From the NCBI GenBank assembly GCA_964057225.1, contig OZ059894.1, positions 20,924,476 to 20,988,475 of the forward strand: a stretch of DNA of 64,000 nt, read 5' to 3'. This DNA comes from Auanema rhodensis. Taxonomy: Eukaryota > Nematoda > Chromadorea > Rhabditida > Rhabditidae. The position numbers and the translations under genes were made by a program. Of the stretch, positions 51,232 through 64,000 are shown one piece after another. The notes below the pieces were generated by a model. The model saw only the letters and a program-made list of their open reading frames with translations. It had not been told where the DNA came from and did not search any database. Numbering within the stretch: the stretch's first letter is position 1; every line of letters begins with the position of its first letter.

Positions 51232-54200
51232 ACGCAGCTTAACAATCCGCATCGAATGCACTATACTACATTGAAAAACGCTTAATACAAAAATTAGTTA
51301 TGATCGTTTGAAAAATGATGCTTTAGTGTATGTTGAGTTTCCATGTACACTCAACATTGCTTCCAAAAACATTTTGACAAAAATTTTTTCGAAAAATTTC
51401 AAAATAATTTAGCAAAAAGTAGATGTTTTTAGATTCCTTTTTTCAAGGCAAAGACGATGGACAATGTTATTCAACGAAAAAATTAATTCTTCAGGGTGAA
51501 AATCGAGGATATAAGTGTGAACTTATATCAGTTGATATCTCGGTGCATTTTTAAGCTAGCGCAAATCTGATAACACAGATCGACGCAACTTAAAAATCCG
51601 CTTCGAATGCACTATACTACATTGAGAAACGCTTAATACAAAAATTAGTTATGATCGTTTGAAAAATGATGCATTAGTGTATGTTGAGTTTCCATGTACA
51701 CTCAACATTGCTTCCAAAAACATTTTGACAAAAATTTTTTCGAGAAATTTCAAAATAATTTAGCAAAAAGTAGATGTTTTTAGATTCCTTTTTTCAAGGC
51801 AAAGACGATGGACAATGTTATTCAACGAAAAAATTAATTCTTCAGGGTGAAAATCGAGGATATAAGTGTGAACTTATATCAGTTGATATCTCGGTGCATT
51901 TTTAAGCTAGCGCAAATCTGATAACACAGATCGACGCAGCTTAACAATCCGCATCGAATGCACTATACTACATTGAAAAACGCTTAATACAAAAATTAGT
52001 TATGATCGTTTGAAAAATGATGCTTTAGTGTATGTTGAGTTTCCATGTACACTCAACATTGCTTCCAAAAACATTTTGACAAAAATTTTTTCGAAAAATT
52101 TCAGAATAATTTAGCAAAAAGTAGATGTTTTTAGATTCCATTTTTCAAGGCAAAGACGATGGACAATGTTATTCAACGAAAAAATTAATTCTTCAGGGTG
52201 AAAATCGAGGATATAAGTGTGAACTTATATCAGTTGATATCTCGGTGCATTTTTAAGCTAGCGCAAATCTGATAACACAGATCGACGCAGCTTAAAAATC
52301 CGCATCGAATGCACTATACTACATTGAGAAACGCTTAATACAAAAATTAGTTATGATCGTTTGAAAAATGATGCATTAGTGTATGTTGAGTTTCCATGTA
52401 CACTCAACATTGCTTCCAAAAACATTTTGACAAAAATTTTTTCGAAAAATTTCAAAATAATTTAGCAAAAAGTAGATGTTTTTAGATTCCTTTTTTCAAG
52501 GCAAAGACGATGGACAATGTTATTCAACGAAAAAATTAATTCTTCAGGGTGAAAATCGAGGATATAAGTGTGAACTTATATCAGTTGATATCTCGGTGCA
52601 TTTTTAAGCTAGCGCAAATCTGATAACACAGATCGACGCAACTTAAAAATCCGCATCGAATGCACTATACTACATTGAGAAACGGTTAATACAAAAATTA
52701 GTTATGATCGTTTGAAAAATGATGCATTAGTGTATGTTGAGTTTCCATGTACACTCAACATTGCTTCCAAAAACATTTTGACAAAAATTTTTTCGAAAAA
52801 TTTCAAAATAATTTAGCAAAAAGTAGATGTTTTTAGATTCCTTTTTTCAAGGCAAAGACGATGGACAATGTTATTCAACGAAAAAATTAATTCTTCAGGG
52901 TGAAAATCGAGGATATAAGTGTGAACTTATATCAGTTGATATCTCGGTGCATTTTTAAGCTAGCGCAAATCTGATAACACAGATCGACGCAACTTAAAAA
53001 TCCGCTTCGAATGCACTATACTACATTGAGAAACGCTTAATACAAAAATTAGTTATGATCGTTTGAAAAATGATGCATTAGTGTATGTTGAGTTTCCATG
53101 TACACTCAACATTGCTTCCAAAAACATTTTGACAAAAATTTTTTCGAGAAATTTCAAAATAATTTAGCAAAAAGTAGATGTTTTTAGATTCCTTTTTTCA
53201 AGGCAAAGACGATGGACAATGTTATTCAACGAAAAAATTAATTCTTCAGGGTGAAAATCGAGGATATAAGTGTGAACTTATATCAGTTGATATCTCGGTG
53301 CATTTTTAAGCTAGCGCAAATCTGATAACACAGATCGACGCAGCTTAACAATCCGCATCGAATGCACTATACTACATTGAAAAACGCTTAATACAAAAAT
53401 TAGTTATGATCGTTTGAAAAATGATGCATTAGTGTATGTTGAGTTTCCATGTACACTCAACATTGCTTCCAAAAACATTTTGACAAAAATTTTTTCGAAA
53501 AATTTCAAAATAATTTAGCAAAAAGTAGATGTTTTTAGATTCCTTTTTTCAAGGCAAAGACGATGGACAATGTTATTCAACTAAAAAATTAATTCTTCAG
53601 GGTGAAAATCGAGGATATAAGTGTGAACTTATATCAGTTGATATCTCGGTGCATTTTTAAGCTAGCGCAAATCTGATAACACAGATCGACGCAACTTAAA
53701 AATCCGCATCGAATGCACTATACTACATTGAGAAACGCTTAATACAAAAATTAGTTATGATCGTTTGAAAAATGATGCATTAGTGTATGTTGAGTTTCCA
53801 TGTACACTCAACATTGCTTCCAAAAACATTTTGACAAAAATTTTTTCGAAAAATTTCAAAATAATTTAGCAAAAAGTAGATGTTTTTAGATTCCTTTTTT
53901 CAAGGCAAAGACGATGGACAATGTTATTCAACGAAAAAATTAATTCTTCAGGGTGAAAATCGAGGATATAAGTGTGAACTTATATCAGTTGATATCTCGG
54001 TGCATTTTTAAGCTAGCGCAAATCTGATAACACAGATCGACGCAACTTAAAAATCCGCTTCGAATGCACTATACTACATTGAGAAACGCTTAATACAAAA
54101 ATTAGTTATGATCGTTTGAAAAATGATGCATTAGTGTATGTTGAGTTTCCATGTACACTCAACATTGCTTCCAAAAACATTTTGACAAAAATTTTTTCGA

Positions 54201-55092
54201 GAAATTTCAAAATAATTTAGCAAAAAGTAGATGTTTTTAGATTCCTTTTTTCAAGGCAAAGACGATGGACAATGTTATTCAACGAAAAAATTAATTCTTC
54301 AGGGTGAAAATCGAGGATATAAGTGTGAACTTATATCAGTTGATATCTCGGTGCATTTTTAAGCTAGCGCAAATCTGATAACACAGATCGACGCAGCTTA
54401 ACAATCCGCATCGAATGCACTATACTACATTGAAAAACGCTTAATACAAAAATTAGTTATGATCGTTTGAAAAATGATGCTTTAGTGTATGTTGAGTTTC
54501 CATGTACACTCAACATTGCTTCCAAAAACATTTTGACAAAAATTTTTTCGAAAAATTTCAGAATAATTTAGCAAAAAGTAGATGTTTTTAGATTCCATTT
54601 TTCAAGGCAAAGACGATGGACAATGTTATTCAACGAAAAAATTAATTCTTCAGGGTGAAAATCGAGGATATAAGTGTGAACTTATATCAGTTGATATCTC
54701 GGTGCATTTTTAAGCTAGCGCAAATCTGATAACACAGATCGACGCAGCTTAAAAATCCGCATCGAATGCACTATACTACATTGAGAAACGCTTAATACAA
54801 AAATTAGTTATGATCGTTTGAAAAATGATGCATTAGTGTATGTTGAGTTTCCATGTACACTCAACATTGCTTCCAAAAACATTTTGACAAAAATTTTTTC
54901 GAAAAATTTCAAAATAATTTAGCAAAAAGTAGATGTTTTTAGATTCCTTTTTTCAAGGCAAAGACGATGGACAATGTTATTCAACGAAAAAATTAATTCT
55001 TCAGGGTGAAAATCGAGGATATAAGTGTGAACTTATATCAGTTGATATCTCGGTGCATTTTTAAGCTAGCGCAAATCTGATAACACAGATCG
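51232..55092. repeat. Trimer/heptamer mosaic with CTTAACAATCC monomers
   Basis: CTTAACAATCC plus TTGAAAAACG monomers start at 51232, 51934, 53338 and 54391. Each of the last three follows a CCGCTTCG plus CGAGAAATTTC monomer (51583, 52987, 54040). The trio 51583-52635 recurs at 54040-55092, an offset of seven monomers, and 52636-53688 approximates 53689-54741, a trimer. GATGCTTTAG marks 51232, 51934 and 54391. CAACTAAAAAATT at 53338 and AAACGGTTAAT at 52636 are private. Confidence 0.8.
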
Positions 55093-58000
55093 ACGCAACT
55101 TAAAAATCCGCATCGAATGCACTATACTACATTGAGAAACGCTTAATACAAAAATTAGTTATGATCGTTTGAAAAATGATGCATTAGTGTATGTTGAGTT
55201 TCCATGTACACTCAACATTGCTTCCAAAAACATTTTGACAAAAATTTTTTCGAAAAATTTCAAAATAATTTAGCAAAAAGTAGATGTTTTTAGATTCCAT
55301 TTTTCAAGGCAAAGACGATGGACAATGTTATTCAACGAAAAAAGTAATTCTTCAGGGTGAAAATCGAGGATATAAGTGTGAACTTATATCAGTTGATATC
55401 TCGGTGCATTTTTAAGCTAGCGCAAATCTGATAACACAGAACGACGCAGCTTAAAAATTCGCATCGAATGCACTATACTACATTGAGAAACGCTTAATAC
55501 AAAAATTAGTTATGATCGTTTGAAAAATGATGCATTAGTGTATGTTGAGTTTCCATGTACACTCAACATTGCTTCCAAAAACATTTTGACAAAAATTTTT
55601 TCGAGAAATTTCAAAATAATTTAGCAAAAAGTAGATGTTTTTAGATTCCTTTTTTCAAGGCAAAGACGATGGACAATGTTATTCAACGAAAAAATTAATT
55701 CTTCAGGGTGAAAATCGAGGATATAAGTGTGAACTTATATCAGTTGATATCTCGGTGCATTTTTAAGCTAGCGCAAATCTGATAACACAGATCGACGCAA
55801 CTTAAAAATCCGCATCGAATGCACTATACTACATTGAGAAACGCTTAATACAAAAATTAGTTATGATCGTTTGAAAAATGATGCATTAGTGTATGTTGAG
55901 TTTCCATGTACACTCAACATTGCTTCCAAAAACATTTTGACAAAAATTTTTTCGAAAAATTTCAAAATAATTTAGCAAAAAGTAGATGTTTTTAGATTCC
56001 ATTTTTCAAGGCAAAGACGATGGACAATGTTATTCAACGAAAAAAGTAATTCTTCAGGGTGAAAATCGAGGATATAAGTGTGAACTTATATCAGTTGATA
56101 TCTCGGTGCATTTTTAAGCTAGCGCAAATCTGATAACACAGAACGACGCAGCTTAAAAATTCGCATCGAATGCACTATACTACATTGAGAAACGCTTAAT
56201 ACAAAAATTAGTTATGATCGTTTGAAAAATGATGCATTAGTGTATGTTGAGTTTCCATGTACACTCAACATTGCTTCCAAAAACATTTTGACAAAAATTT
56301 TTTCGAGAAATTTCAAAATAATTTAGCAAAAAGTAGATGTTTTTAGATTCCTTTTTTCAAGGCAAAGACGATGGACAATGTTATTCAACGAAAAAATTAA
56401 TTCTTCAGGGTGAAAATCGAGGCTATAAGTGTGAACTTATATCAGTTGATATCTCGGTGCATTTTTAAGCTAGCGCAAATCTGATAACACAGATCGACGC
56501 AACTTAAAAATCCGCATCGAATGCACTATACTACATTGAGAAACGCTTAATACAAAAATTAGTTATGATCGTTTGAAAAATGATGCATTAGTGTATGTTG
56601 AGTTTCCATGTACACTCAACATTGCTTCCAAAAACATTTTGACAAAAATTTTTTCGAAAAATTTCGAAATAATTTAGCAAAAAGTAGATGTATTTAGATT
56701 CCATTTTTCAAGGCAAAGACGATGGACAATGTTATTCAACGAAAAAATTAATTCTTCAGGGTGAAAATCGAGGATATAAGTGTGAACTTATATCAGTTGA
56801 TATCTCGGTGCATTTGTAAGCTAGCGCAAATCTGATAACACAGAACGACGCAGCTTAAAAATTCGCATCGAATGCACTATACTACATTGAGAAACGCTTA
56901 ATACAAAAATTAGTTATGATCGTTTGAAAAATGATGCATTAGTGTATGTTGAGTTTCCATGTACACTCAACATTGCTTCCAAAAACATTTTGACAAAAAT
57001 TTTTTCGAGAAATTTCAAAATAATTTAGCAAAAAGTAGATGTTTTTAGATTCCTTTTTTCAAGGCAAAGACGATGGACAATGTTATTCAACGAAAAAATT
57101 AATTCTTCAGGGTGAAAATCGAGGATATAAGTGTGAACTTATATCAGTTGATATCTCGGTGCATTTTTAAGCTAGCGCAAATCTGATAACACAGATCGAC
57201 GCAACTTAAAAATCCGCATCGAATGCACTATACTACATTGAGAAACGCTTAATACAAAAATTAGTTATGATCGTTTGAAAAATGATGCATTAGTGTATGT
57301 TGAGTTTCCATGTACACTCAACATTGCTTCCAAAAACATTTTGACAAAAATTTTTTCGAAAAATTTCAGAATAATTTAGCAAAAAGTAGATGTTTTTAGA
57401 TTCCATTTTTCAAGGCAAAGACGATGGACAATGTTATTCAACGAAAAAATTGATTCTTCAGGGTGAAAATCGAGGATATAAGTGTGAACTTATATCAGTT
57501 GATATCTCGGTGCATTTTTAAGCTAGCGCAAATCTGATAACACAGATCGACGCAGCTTAAAAATCCGCATCGAATGCACTATACTACATTGAGAAACGCT
57601 TAATACAAAAATTAGTTATGATCGTTTGAAAAATGATGCATTAGTGTATGTTGAGTTTCCATGTACACTCAACATTGCTTCCAAAAACATTTTGACAAAA
57701 ATTTTTTCGAAAAATTTCAAAATAATTTAGCAAAAAGTAGATGTTTTTAGATTCCTTTTTTCAAGGCAAAGACGATGGACAATGTTATTCAACGAAAAAA
57801 TTAATTCTTCAGGGTGAAAATCGAGGATATAAGTGTGAACTTATATCAGTTGATATCTCGGTGCATTTTTAAGCTAGCGCAAATCTGATAACACAGATCG
57901 ACGCAACTTAAAAATCCGCATCGAATGCACTATACTACATTGAGAAACGCTTAATACAAAAATTAGTTATGATCGTTTGAAAAATGATGCATTAGTGTAT

Positions 58001-58602
58001 GTTGAGTTTCCATGTACACTCAACATTGCTTCCAAAAACATTTTGACAAAAATTTTTTCGAAAAATTTCAGAATAATTTAGCAAAAAGTAGATGTTTTTA
58101 GATTCCATTTTTCAAGGCAAAGACGATGGACAATGTTATTCAACGAAAAAATTAATTCTTCAGGGTGAAAATCGAGGATATATGTGTGAACTTATATCAG
58201 TTGATATCTCGGTGCATTTTTAAGCTAGCGCAAATCTGATAACACAGATCGACGCAGCTTAAAAATCCGCATCGAATGCACTATACTACATTGAGAAACG
58301 CTTAATACAAAAATTAGTTATGATCGTTTGAAAAATGATGCATTAGTGTATGTTGAGTTTCCATGTACACTCAACATTGCTTCCAAAAACATTTTGACAA
58401 AAATTTTTTCGAAAAATTTCAAAATAATTTAGCAAAAAGTAGATGTTTTTAGATTCCTTTTTTCAAGGCAAAGACGATGGACAATGTTATTCAACGAAAA
58501 AATTAATTCTTCAGGGTGAAAATCGAGGATATAAGTGTGAACTTATATCAGTTGATATCTCGGTGCATTTTTAAGCTAGCGCAAATCTGATAACACAGAT
58601 CG
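55093..58602. repeat. Ten-monomer block (3510 bp), copy 1
   Basis: It opens with a dimer: GCAACTT plus AAAAAGTAATTC monomers (55093, 55795) alternate with ATTCG plus CGAGAAATTTC monomers (55444, 56146). Then come 56497 (GTATTTAG, GCATTTGTAAGC), 56848, 57199 (TTTCAGAATAAT, ATTGATTC), 57550, 57901 (TTTCAGAATAAT, private TATATGTGTG) and 58252. The first three monomers recur at 58603-59655, and 56848-57900 recurs at 60709-61761. A private GAGGCTATAAG lies at 56423. Confidence 0.82.
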
Positions 58603-61600
58603 ACGCAACTTAAAAATCCGCATCGAATGCACTATACTACATTGAGAAACGCTTAATACAAAAATTAGTTATGATCGTTTGAAAAATGATGCATTAGTGT
58701 ATGTTGAGTTTCCATGTACACTCAACATTGCTTCCAAAAACATTTTGACAAAAATTTTTTCGAAAAATTTCAAAATAATTTAGCAAAAAGTAGATGTTTT
58801 TAGATTCCATTTTTCAAGGCAAAGACGATGGACAATGTTATTCAACGAAAAAAGTAATTCTTCAGGGTGAAAATCGAGGATATAAGTGTGAACTTATATC
58901 AGTTGATATCTCGGTGCATTTTTAAGCTAGCGCAAATCTGATAACACAGAACGACGCAGCTTAAAAATTCGCATCGAATGCACTATACTACATTGAGAAA
59001 CGCTTAATACAAAAATTAGTTATGATCGTTTGAAAAATGATGCATTAGTGTATGTTGAGTTTCCATGTACACTCAACATTGCTTCCAAAAACATTTTGAC
59101 AAAAATTTTTTCGAGAAATTTCAAAATAATTTAGCAAAAAGTAGATGTTTTTAGATTCCTTTTTTCAAGGCAAAGACGATGGACAATGTTATTCAACGAA
59201 AAAATTAATTCTTCAGGGTGAAAATCGAGGATATAAGTGTGAACTTATATCAGTTGATATCTCGGTGCATTTTTAAGCTAGCGCAAATCTGATAACACAG
59301 ATCGACGCAACTTAAAAATCCGCATCGAATGCACTATACTACATTGAGAAACGCTTAATACAAAAATTAGTTATGATCGTTTGAAAAATGATGCATTAGT
59401 GTATGTTGAGTTTCCATGTACACTCAACATTGCTTCCAAAAACATTTTGACAAAAATTTTTTCGAAAAATTTCAAAATAATTTAGCAAAAAGTAGATGTT
59501 TTTAGATTCCATTTTTCAAGGCAAAGACGATGGACAATGTTATTCAACGAAAAAAGTAATTCTTCAGGGTGAAAATCGAGGATATAAGTGTGAACTTATA
59601 TCAGTTGATATCTCGGTGCATTTTTAAGCTAGCGCAAATCTGATAACACAGAACGACGCAGCTTAAAAATTCGCATCGAATGCACTATACTACATTGAGA
59701 AACGCTTAATACAAAAATTAGTTATGATCGTTTGAAAAATGATGCATTAGTGTATGTTGAGTTTCCATGTACACTCAACATTGCTTCCAAAAACATTTTG
59801 ACAAAAATTTTTTCGAGAAATTTCAAAATAATTTAGCAAAAAGTAGATGTTTTTAGATTCCATTTTTCAAGGCAAAGACGATGGACAATGTTATTCAACG
59901 AAAAAAGTAATTCTTCAGGGTGAAAATCGAGGATATAAGTGTGAACTTATATCAGTTGATATCTCGGTGCATTTTTAAGCTAGCGCAAATCTGATAACAC
60001 AGAACGACGCAGCTTAAAAATTCGCATCGAATGCACTATACTACATTGAGAAACGCTTAATACAAAAATTAGTTATGATCGTTTGAAAAATGATGCATTA
60101 GTGTATGTTGAGTTTCCATGTACACTCAACATTGCTTCCAAAAACATTTTGACAAAAATTTTTTCGAGAAATTTCAAAATAATTTAGCAAAAAGTAGATG
60201 TTTTTAGATTCCTTTTTTCAAAGCAAAGACGATGGACAATGTTATTCAACGAAAAAATTAATTCTTCAGGGTGAAAATCGAGGATATAAGTGTGAACTTA
60301 TATCAGTTGATATCTCGGTGCATTTGTAAGCTAGCGCAAATCTGATAACACAGAACGACGCAGCTTAAAAATTCGCATCGAATGCACTATACTACATTGA
60401 GAAACGCTTAATACAAAAATTAGTTATGATCGTTTGAAAAATGATGCATTAGTGTATGTTGAGTTTCCATGTACACTCAACATTGCTTCCAAAAACATTT
60501 TGACAAAAATTTTTTCGAAAAATTTCGAAATAATTTAGCAAAAAGTAGATGTATTTAGATTCCATTTTTCAAGGCAAAGACGATGGACAATGTTATTCAA
60601 CGAAAAAATTAATTCTTCAGGGTGAAAATCGAGGATATAAGTGTGAACTTATATCAGTTGATATCTCGGTGCATTTGTAAGCTAGCGCAAATCTGATAAC
60701 ACAGAACGACGCAGCTTAAAAATTCGCATCGAATGCACTATACTACATTGAGAAACGCTTAATACAAAAATTAGTTATGATCGTTTGAAAAATGATGCAT
60801 TAGTGTATGTTGAGTTTCCATGTACACTCAACATTGCTTCCAAAAACATTTTGACAAAAATTTTTTCGAGAAATTTCAAAATAATTTAGCAAAAAGTAGA
60901 TGTTTTTAGATTCCTTTTTTCAAGGCAAAGACGATGGACAATGTTATTCAACGAAAAAATTAATTCTTCAGGGTGAAAATCGAGGATATAAGTGTGAACT
61001 TATATCAGTTGATATCTCGGTGCATTTTTAAGCTAGCGCAAATCTGATAACACAGATCGACGCAACTTAAAAATCCGCATCGAATGCACTATACTACATT
61101 GAGAAACGCTTAATACAAAAATTAGTTATGATCGTTTGAAAAATGATGCATTAGTGTATGTTGAGTTTCCATGTACACTCAACATTGCTTCCAAAAACAT
61201 TTTGACAAAAATTTTTTCGAAAAATTTCAGAATAATTTAGCAAAAAGTAGATGTTTTTAGATTCCATTTTTCAAGGCAAAGACGATGGACAATGTTATTC
61301 AACGAAAAAATTGATTCTTCAGGGTGAAAATCGAGGATATAAGTGTGAACTTATATCAGTTGATATCTCGGTGCATTTTTAAGCTAGCGCAAATCTGATA
61401 ACACAGATCGACGCAGCTTAAAAATCCGCATCGAATGCACTATACTACATTGAGAAACGCTTAATACAAAAATTAGTTATGATCGTTTGAAAAATGATGC
61501 ATTAGTGTATGTTGAGTTTCCATGTACACTCAACATTGCTTCCAAAAACATTTTGACAAAAATTTTTTCGAAAAATTTCAAAATAATTTAGCAAAAAGTA

Positions 61601-62463
61601 GATGTTTTTAGATTCCTTTTTTCAAGGCAAAGACGATGGACAATGTTATTCAACGAAAAAATTAATTCTTCAGGGTGAAAATCGAGGATATAAGTGTGAA
61701 CTTATATCAGTTGATATCTCGGTGCATTTTTAAGCTAGCGCAAATCTGATAACACAGATCGACGCAACTTAAAAATCCGCATCGAATGCACTATACTACA
61801 TTGAGAAACGCTTAATACAAAAATTAGTTATGATCGTTTGAAAAATGATGCATTAGTGTATGTTGAGTTTCCATGTACACTCAACATTGCTTCCAAAAAC
61901 ATTTTGACAAAAATTTTTTCGAAAAATTTCAAAATAATTTAGCAAAAAGTAGATGTTTTTAGATTCCATTTTTCAAGGCAAAGACGATGGACAATGTTAT
62001 TCAACGAAAAAATTAATTCTTCAGGGTGAAAATCGAGGATATAAGTGTGAACTTATATCAGTTGATATCTCGGTGCATTTTTAAGCTAGCGCAAATCTGA
62101 TAACACAGATCGACGCAACTTAAAAATCCGCATCGAATGCACTATACTACATTGAGAAACGCTTAATACAAAAATTAGTTATGATCGTTTGAAAAATGAT
62201 GCATTAGTGTATGTTGAGTTTCCATGTACACTCAACATTGCTTCCAAAAACATTTTGACAAAAATTTTTTCGAAAAATTTCAAAATAATTTAGCAAAAAG
62301 TAGATGTTTTTAGATTCCATTTTTCAAGGCAAAGACGATGGACAATGTTATTCAACGAAAAAATTAATTCTTCAGGGTGAAAATCGAGGATATAAGTGTG
62401 AACTTATATCAGTTGATATCTCGGTGCATTTTTAAGCTAGCGCAAATCTGATAACACAGATCG
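58603..62463. repeat. Eleven-monomer block (3861 bp), copy 2
   Basis: The monomers at 58603, 58954 and 59305 match 55093, 55444 and 55795. The monomer at 59656 is a hybrid with CGAGAAATTTC followed by TTCCATTTTT and AAAAAGTAATTC. The one at 60007 has AAAGCAAAG and GCATTTGTAAGC. The one at 60358 shares GTATTTAG and GCATTTGTAAGC with 56497, and 60709, 61060 and 61411 match 56848, 57199 and 57550. The offset to copy 1 therefore changes from ten to eleven monomers inside the block, showing an extra monomer gained near 59656-60357. Confidence 0.8.
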
Positions 62464-63867
62464 ACGCAACTTAAAAATCCGCATCGAATGCACTATACTA
62501 CATTGAGAAACGCTTAATACAAAAATTAGTTATGATCGTTTGAAAAATGATGCATTAGTGTATGTTGAGTTTCCATGTACACTCAACATTGCTTCCAAAA
62601 ACATTTTGACAAAAATTTTTTCGAAAAATTTCAAAATAATTTAGCAAAAAGTAGATGTTTTTAGATTCCTTTTTTCAAGGCAAAGACGATGGACAATGTT
62701 ATTCAACGAAAAAATTAATTCTTCAGGGTGAAAATCGAGGATATAAGTGTGAACTTATATCAGTTGATATCTCGGTGCATTTTTAAGCTAGCGCAAATCT
62801 GATAACACAGATCGACGCAACTTAAAAATCCGCATCGAATGCACTATACTACATTGAGAAACGCTTAATACAAAAATTAGTTATGATCGTTTGAAAAATG
62901 ATGCATTAGTGTATGTTGAGTTTCCATGTACACTCAACATTGCTTCCAAAAACATTTTGACAAAAATTTTTTCGAAAAATTTCAAAATAATTTAGCAAAA
63001 AGTAGATGTTTTTAGATTCCATTTTTCAAGGCAAAGACGATGGACAATGTTATTCAACGAAAAAATTAATTCTTCACGGTGAAAATCGAGGATATAAGTG
63101 TGAACTTATATCAGTTGATATCTCGGTGCATTTTTAAGCTAGCGCAAATCTGATAACACAGATCGACGCAGCTTAAAAATCCGCATCGAATGCACTATAC
63201 TACATTGAGAAACGCTTAATACAAAAATTAGTTATGATCGTTTGAAAAATGATGCATTAGTGTATGTTGAGTTTCCATGTACACTCAACATTGCTTCCAA
63301 AAACATTTTGACAAAAATTTTTTCGAAAAATTTCAAAATAATTTAGCAAAAAGTAGATGTTTTTAGATTCCTTTTTTCAAGGCAAAGACGATGGACAAAG
63401 TTATTCAACGAAAAAATTAATTCTTCAGGGTGAAAATCGAGGATATAAGTGTAAACTTATATCAGTTGATATCTCGGTGCATTTTTAAGCTAGCGCAAAT
63501 CTGATAACACAGAACGACGCAGCTTAAAAATTCGCATCGAATGCACTATACTACATTGAGAAACGCTTAATACAAAAATTAGTTATGATCGTTTGAAAAA
63601 TGATGCATTAGTGTATGTTGAGTTTCCATGTACACTCAACATTGCTTCCAAAAACATTTTGACAAAAATTTTTTCGAAAAATTTCGAAATAATTTAGCAA
63701 AAAGTAGATGTTTTTAGATTCCATTTTTCAAGGCAAAGACGATGGACAATGTTATTCAACGAAAAAATTAATTCTTCAGGGTGAAAATCGAGGATATAAG
63801 TGTGAACTTATATCAGTTGATATCTCGGTGCATTTTTAAGCTAGCGCAAATCTGATAACACAGAACG
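62464..63867. repeat. Four ordinary monomers near the window end
   Basis: The monomers at 62464 and 62815 end a run of four GCAACTT copies that began at 61762; the second has a private CTTCACGGTG at about 63074-63083. The monomer at 63166 has ACAAAGTT and GTGTAAAC, and 63517 has ATTCG, TTTCGAAAT and TTCCATTTTT, a type typical of the first 10 kb. No higher-order period is visible. Confidence 0.75.
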
Positions 63868-64000
63868 ACGCAGCTTAAAAATTCGCATCGAATGCACTAT
63901 ACTACATTGAGAAACGCTTAATACAAAAATTAGTTATGATCGTTTGAAAAATGATGCATTAGTGTATGTTGAGTTTCCATGTACACTCAACATTGCTTCC
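63868..64000. repeat. Partial last monomer, cut by the window end
   Basis: The first 133 bp of a monomer of the ACGCAGCTTAAAAATTCG type, ending within the invariant core just after the 9-bp dyad. There is no sign of an array boundary, so the satellite continues beyond the window. Confidence 0.95.

Larger units (their letters stand above)
1..64000. repeat. Satellite DNA array, 351-bp monomer, 182 full copies
   Basis: The window is a single head-to-tail tandem array. Taking the ACGCAGCTT-like motif at position 1 as the start, monomers begin every 351 bp up to 11233. Four monomers of 347 bp (starting 11233, 11931, 13682, 14380) and one of 352 bp (50880) shift the later phase by -16 and +1. All copies have the same orientation and neighbours differ at only a few sites, roughly 1-3% by eye. 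GC is about 31%. Although 351 is a multiple of three, which would keep a reading frame open across copies, every one of the six frames is stopped in each monomer; the longest stop-free run I found in the first copy is about 140 nt, so the array is non-coding. I saw no tRNA, rRNA, transposon insertion, inversion or unique DNA. Known biology: arrays of this size and homogeneity are centromeric or pericentromeric satellites. Placement here is inference. Confidence 0.98.

Noticed and set aside
1-64000. Possible long repetitive protein gene, because 351 is divisible by three
   Set aside because: Stops occur in all six frames of the monomer (for example + strand stops at 9, 41 and 52; minus strand stops read at 8, 30 and 67). 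The longest stop-free run I found in the first copy is about 140 nt.
1-64000. CRISPR array
   Set aside because: The repeat unit is 351 bp with no unique spacers; the whole unit is repeated with point variants.
1-64000. Identification as a named insect satellite, such as the roughly 360-bp major satellite of Tribolium castaneum
   Set aside because: Length and AT-richness are similar, but I cannot recall that consensus reliably enough to compare. A database search with the 351-bp consensus would decide; high identity over the full monomer would support it.

Overview
The whole window is one uninterrupted tandem satellite array. A monomer of 351 bp, always in the same orientation, is repeated head to tail 182 times (1-63867), followed by the first 133 bp of a 183rd copy (63868-64000). 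Nothing else is present: no gene, RNA gene, transposon, inversion or unique sequence. Both window ends lie inside the array, so its true length exceeds 64 kb.

Organism: this is eukaryotic heterochromatin of the pericentromeric or centromeric kind. The monomer is about 31% GC (108 of 351 in the first copy), has twelve CpGs (about 1.4 times expectation, so no CpG decay) and is about two nucleosomes long. These traits fit an invertebrate, perhaps an insect, with an AT-rich major satellite. I cannot name the species, and I do not recognise the monomer as a named satellite family.

Monomer anatomy, numbered as in copy 1: a nearly invariant 56-bp core (92-147) contains a 9-bp dyad (99-126). It is followed by AT-rich tracts with TCGA-centred palindromes (154-174), a variable middle (200-265), a 9-bp hairpin with a GNRA-type loop (277-298), and a 67-bp imperfect inverted repeat that crosses the border I use between monomers (309-375). 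Variation is confined to a limited set of recurrent sites whose alleles travel together as monomer types.

Layout by higher-order structure: 1-2808 irregular; 2809-4212 a 702-bp dimer twice; 4915-10530 an eight-monomer 2808-bp block twice in tandem; 11233-15779 a six-monomer block twice, marked by a 4-bp deletion; 15780-18587 dimers and a displaced pair; 18588-23852 mixed single-monomer types; 23853-32627 a tetrameric 1404-bp higher-order repeat; 32628-34733 mixed; 34734-36137 a 702-bp dimer twice; 35787-40700 a seven-monomer 2457-bp block twice; 41052-51231 mosaics that reuse earlier types at long range; 51232-55092 a trimer/heptamer mosaic; 55093-62463 a large near-duplication of ten to eleven monomers; 62464-64000 irregular. 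The changing period (1, 2, 3, 4, 6, 7, 8 and 10-11 monomers) is what repeated unequal exchange or amplification of short blocks would leave. The window shows no coding or regulatory system; its interest lies in the repeat architecture and in the conserved dyads of the monomer.
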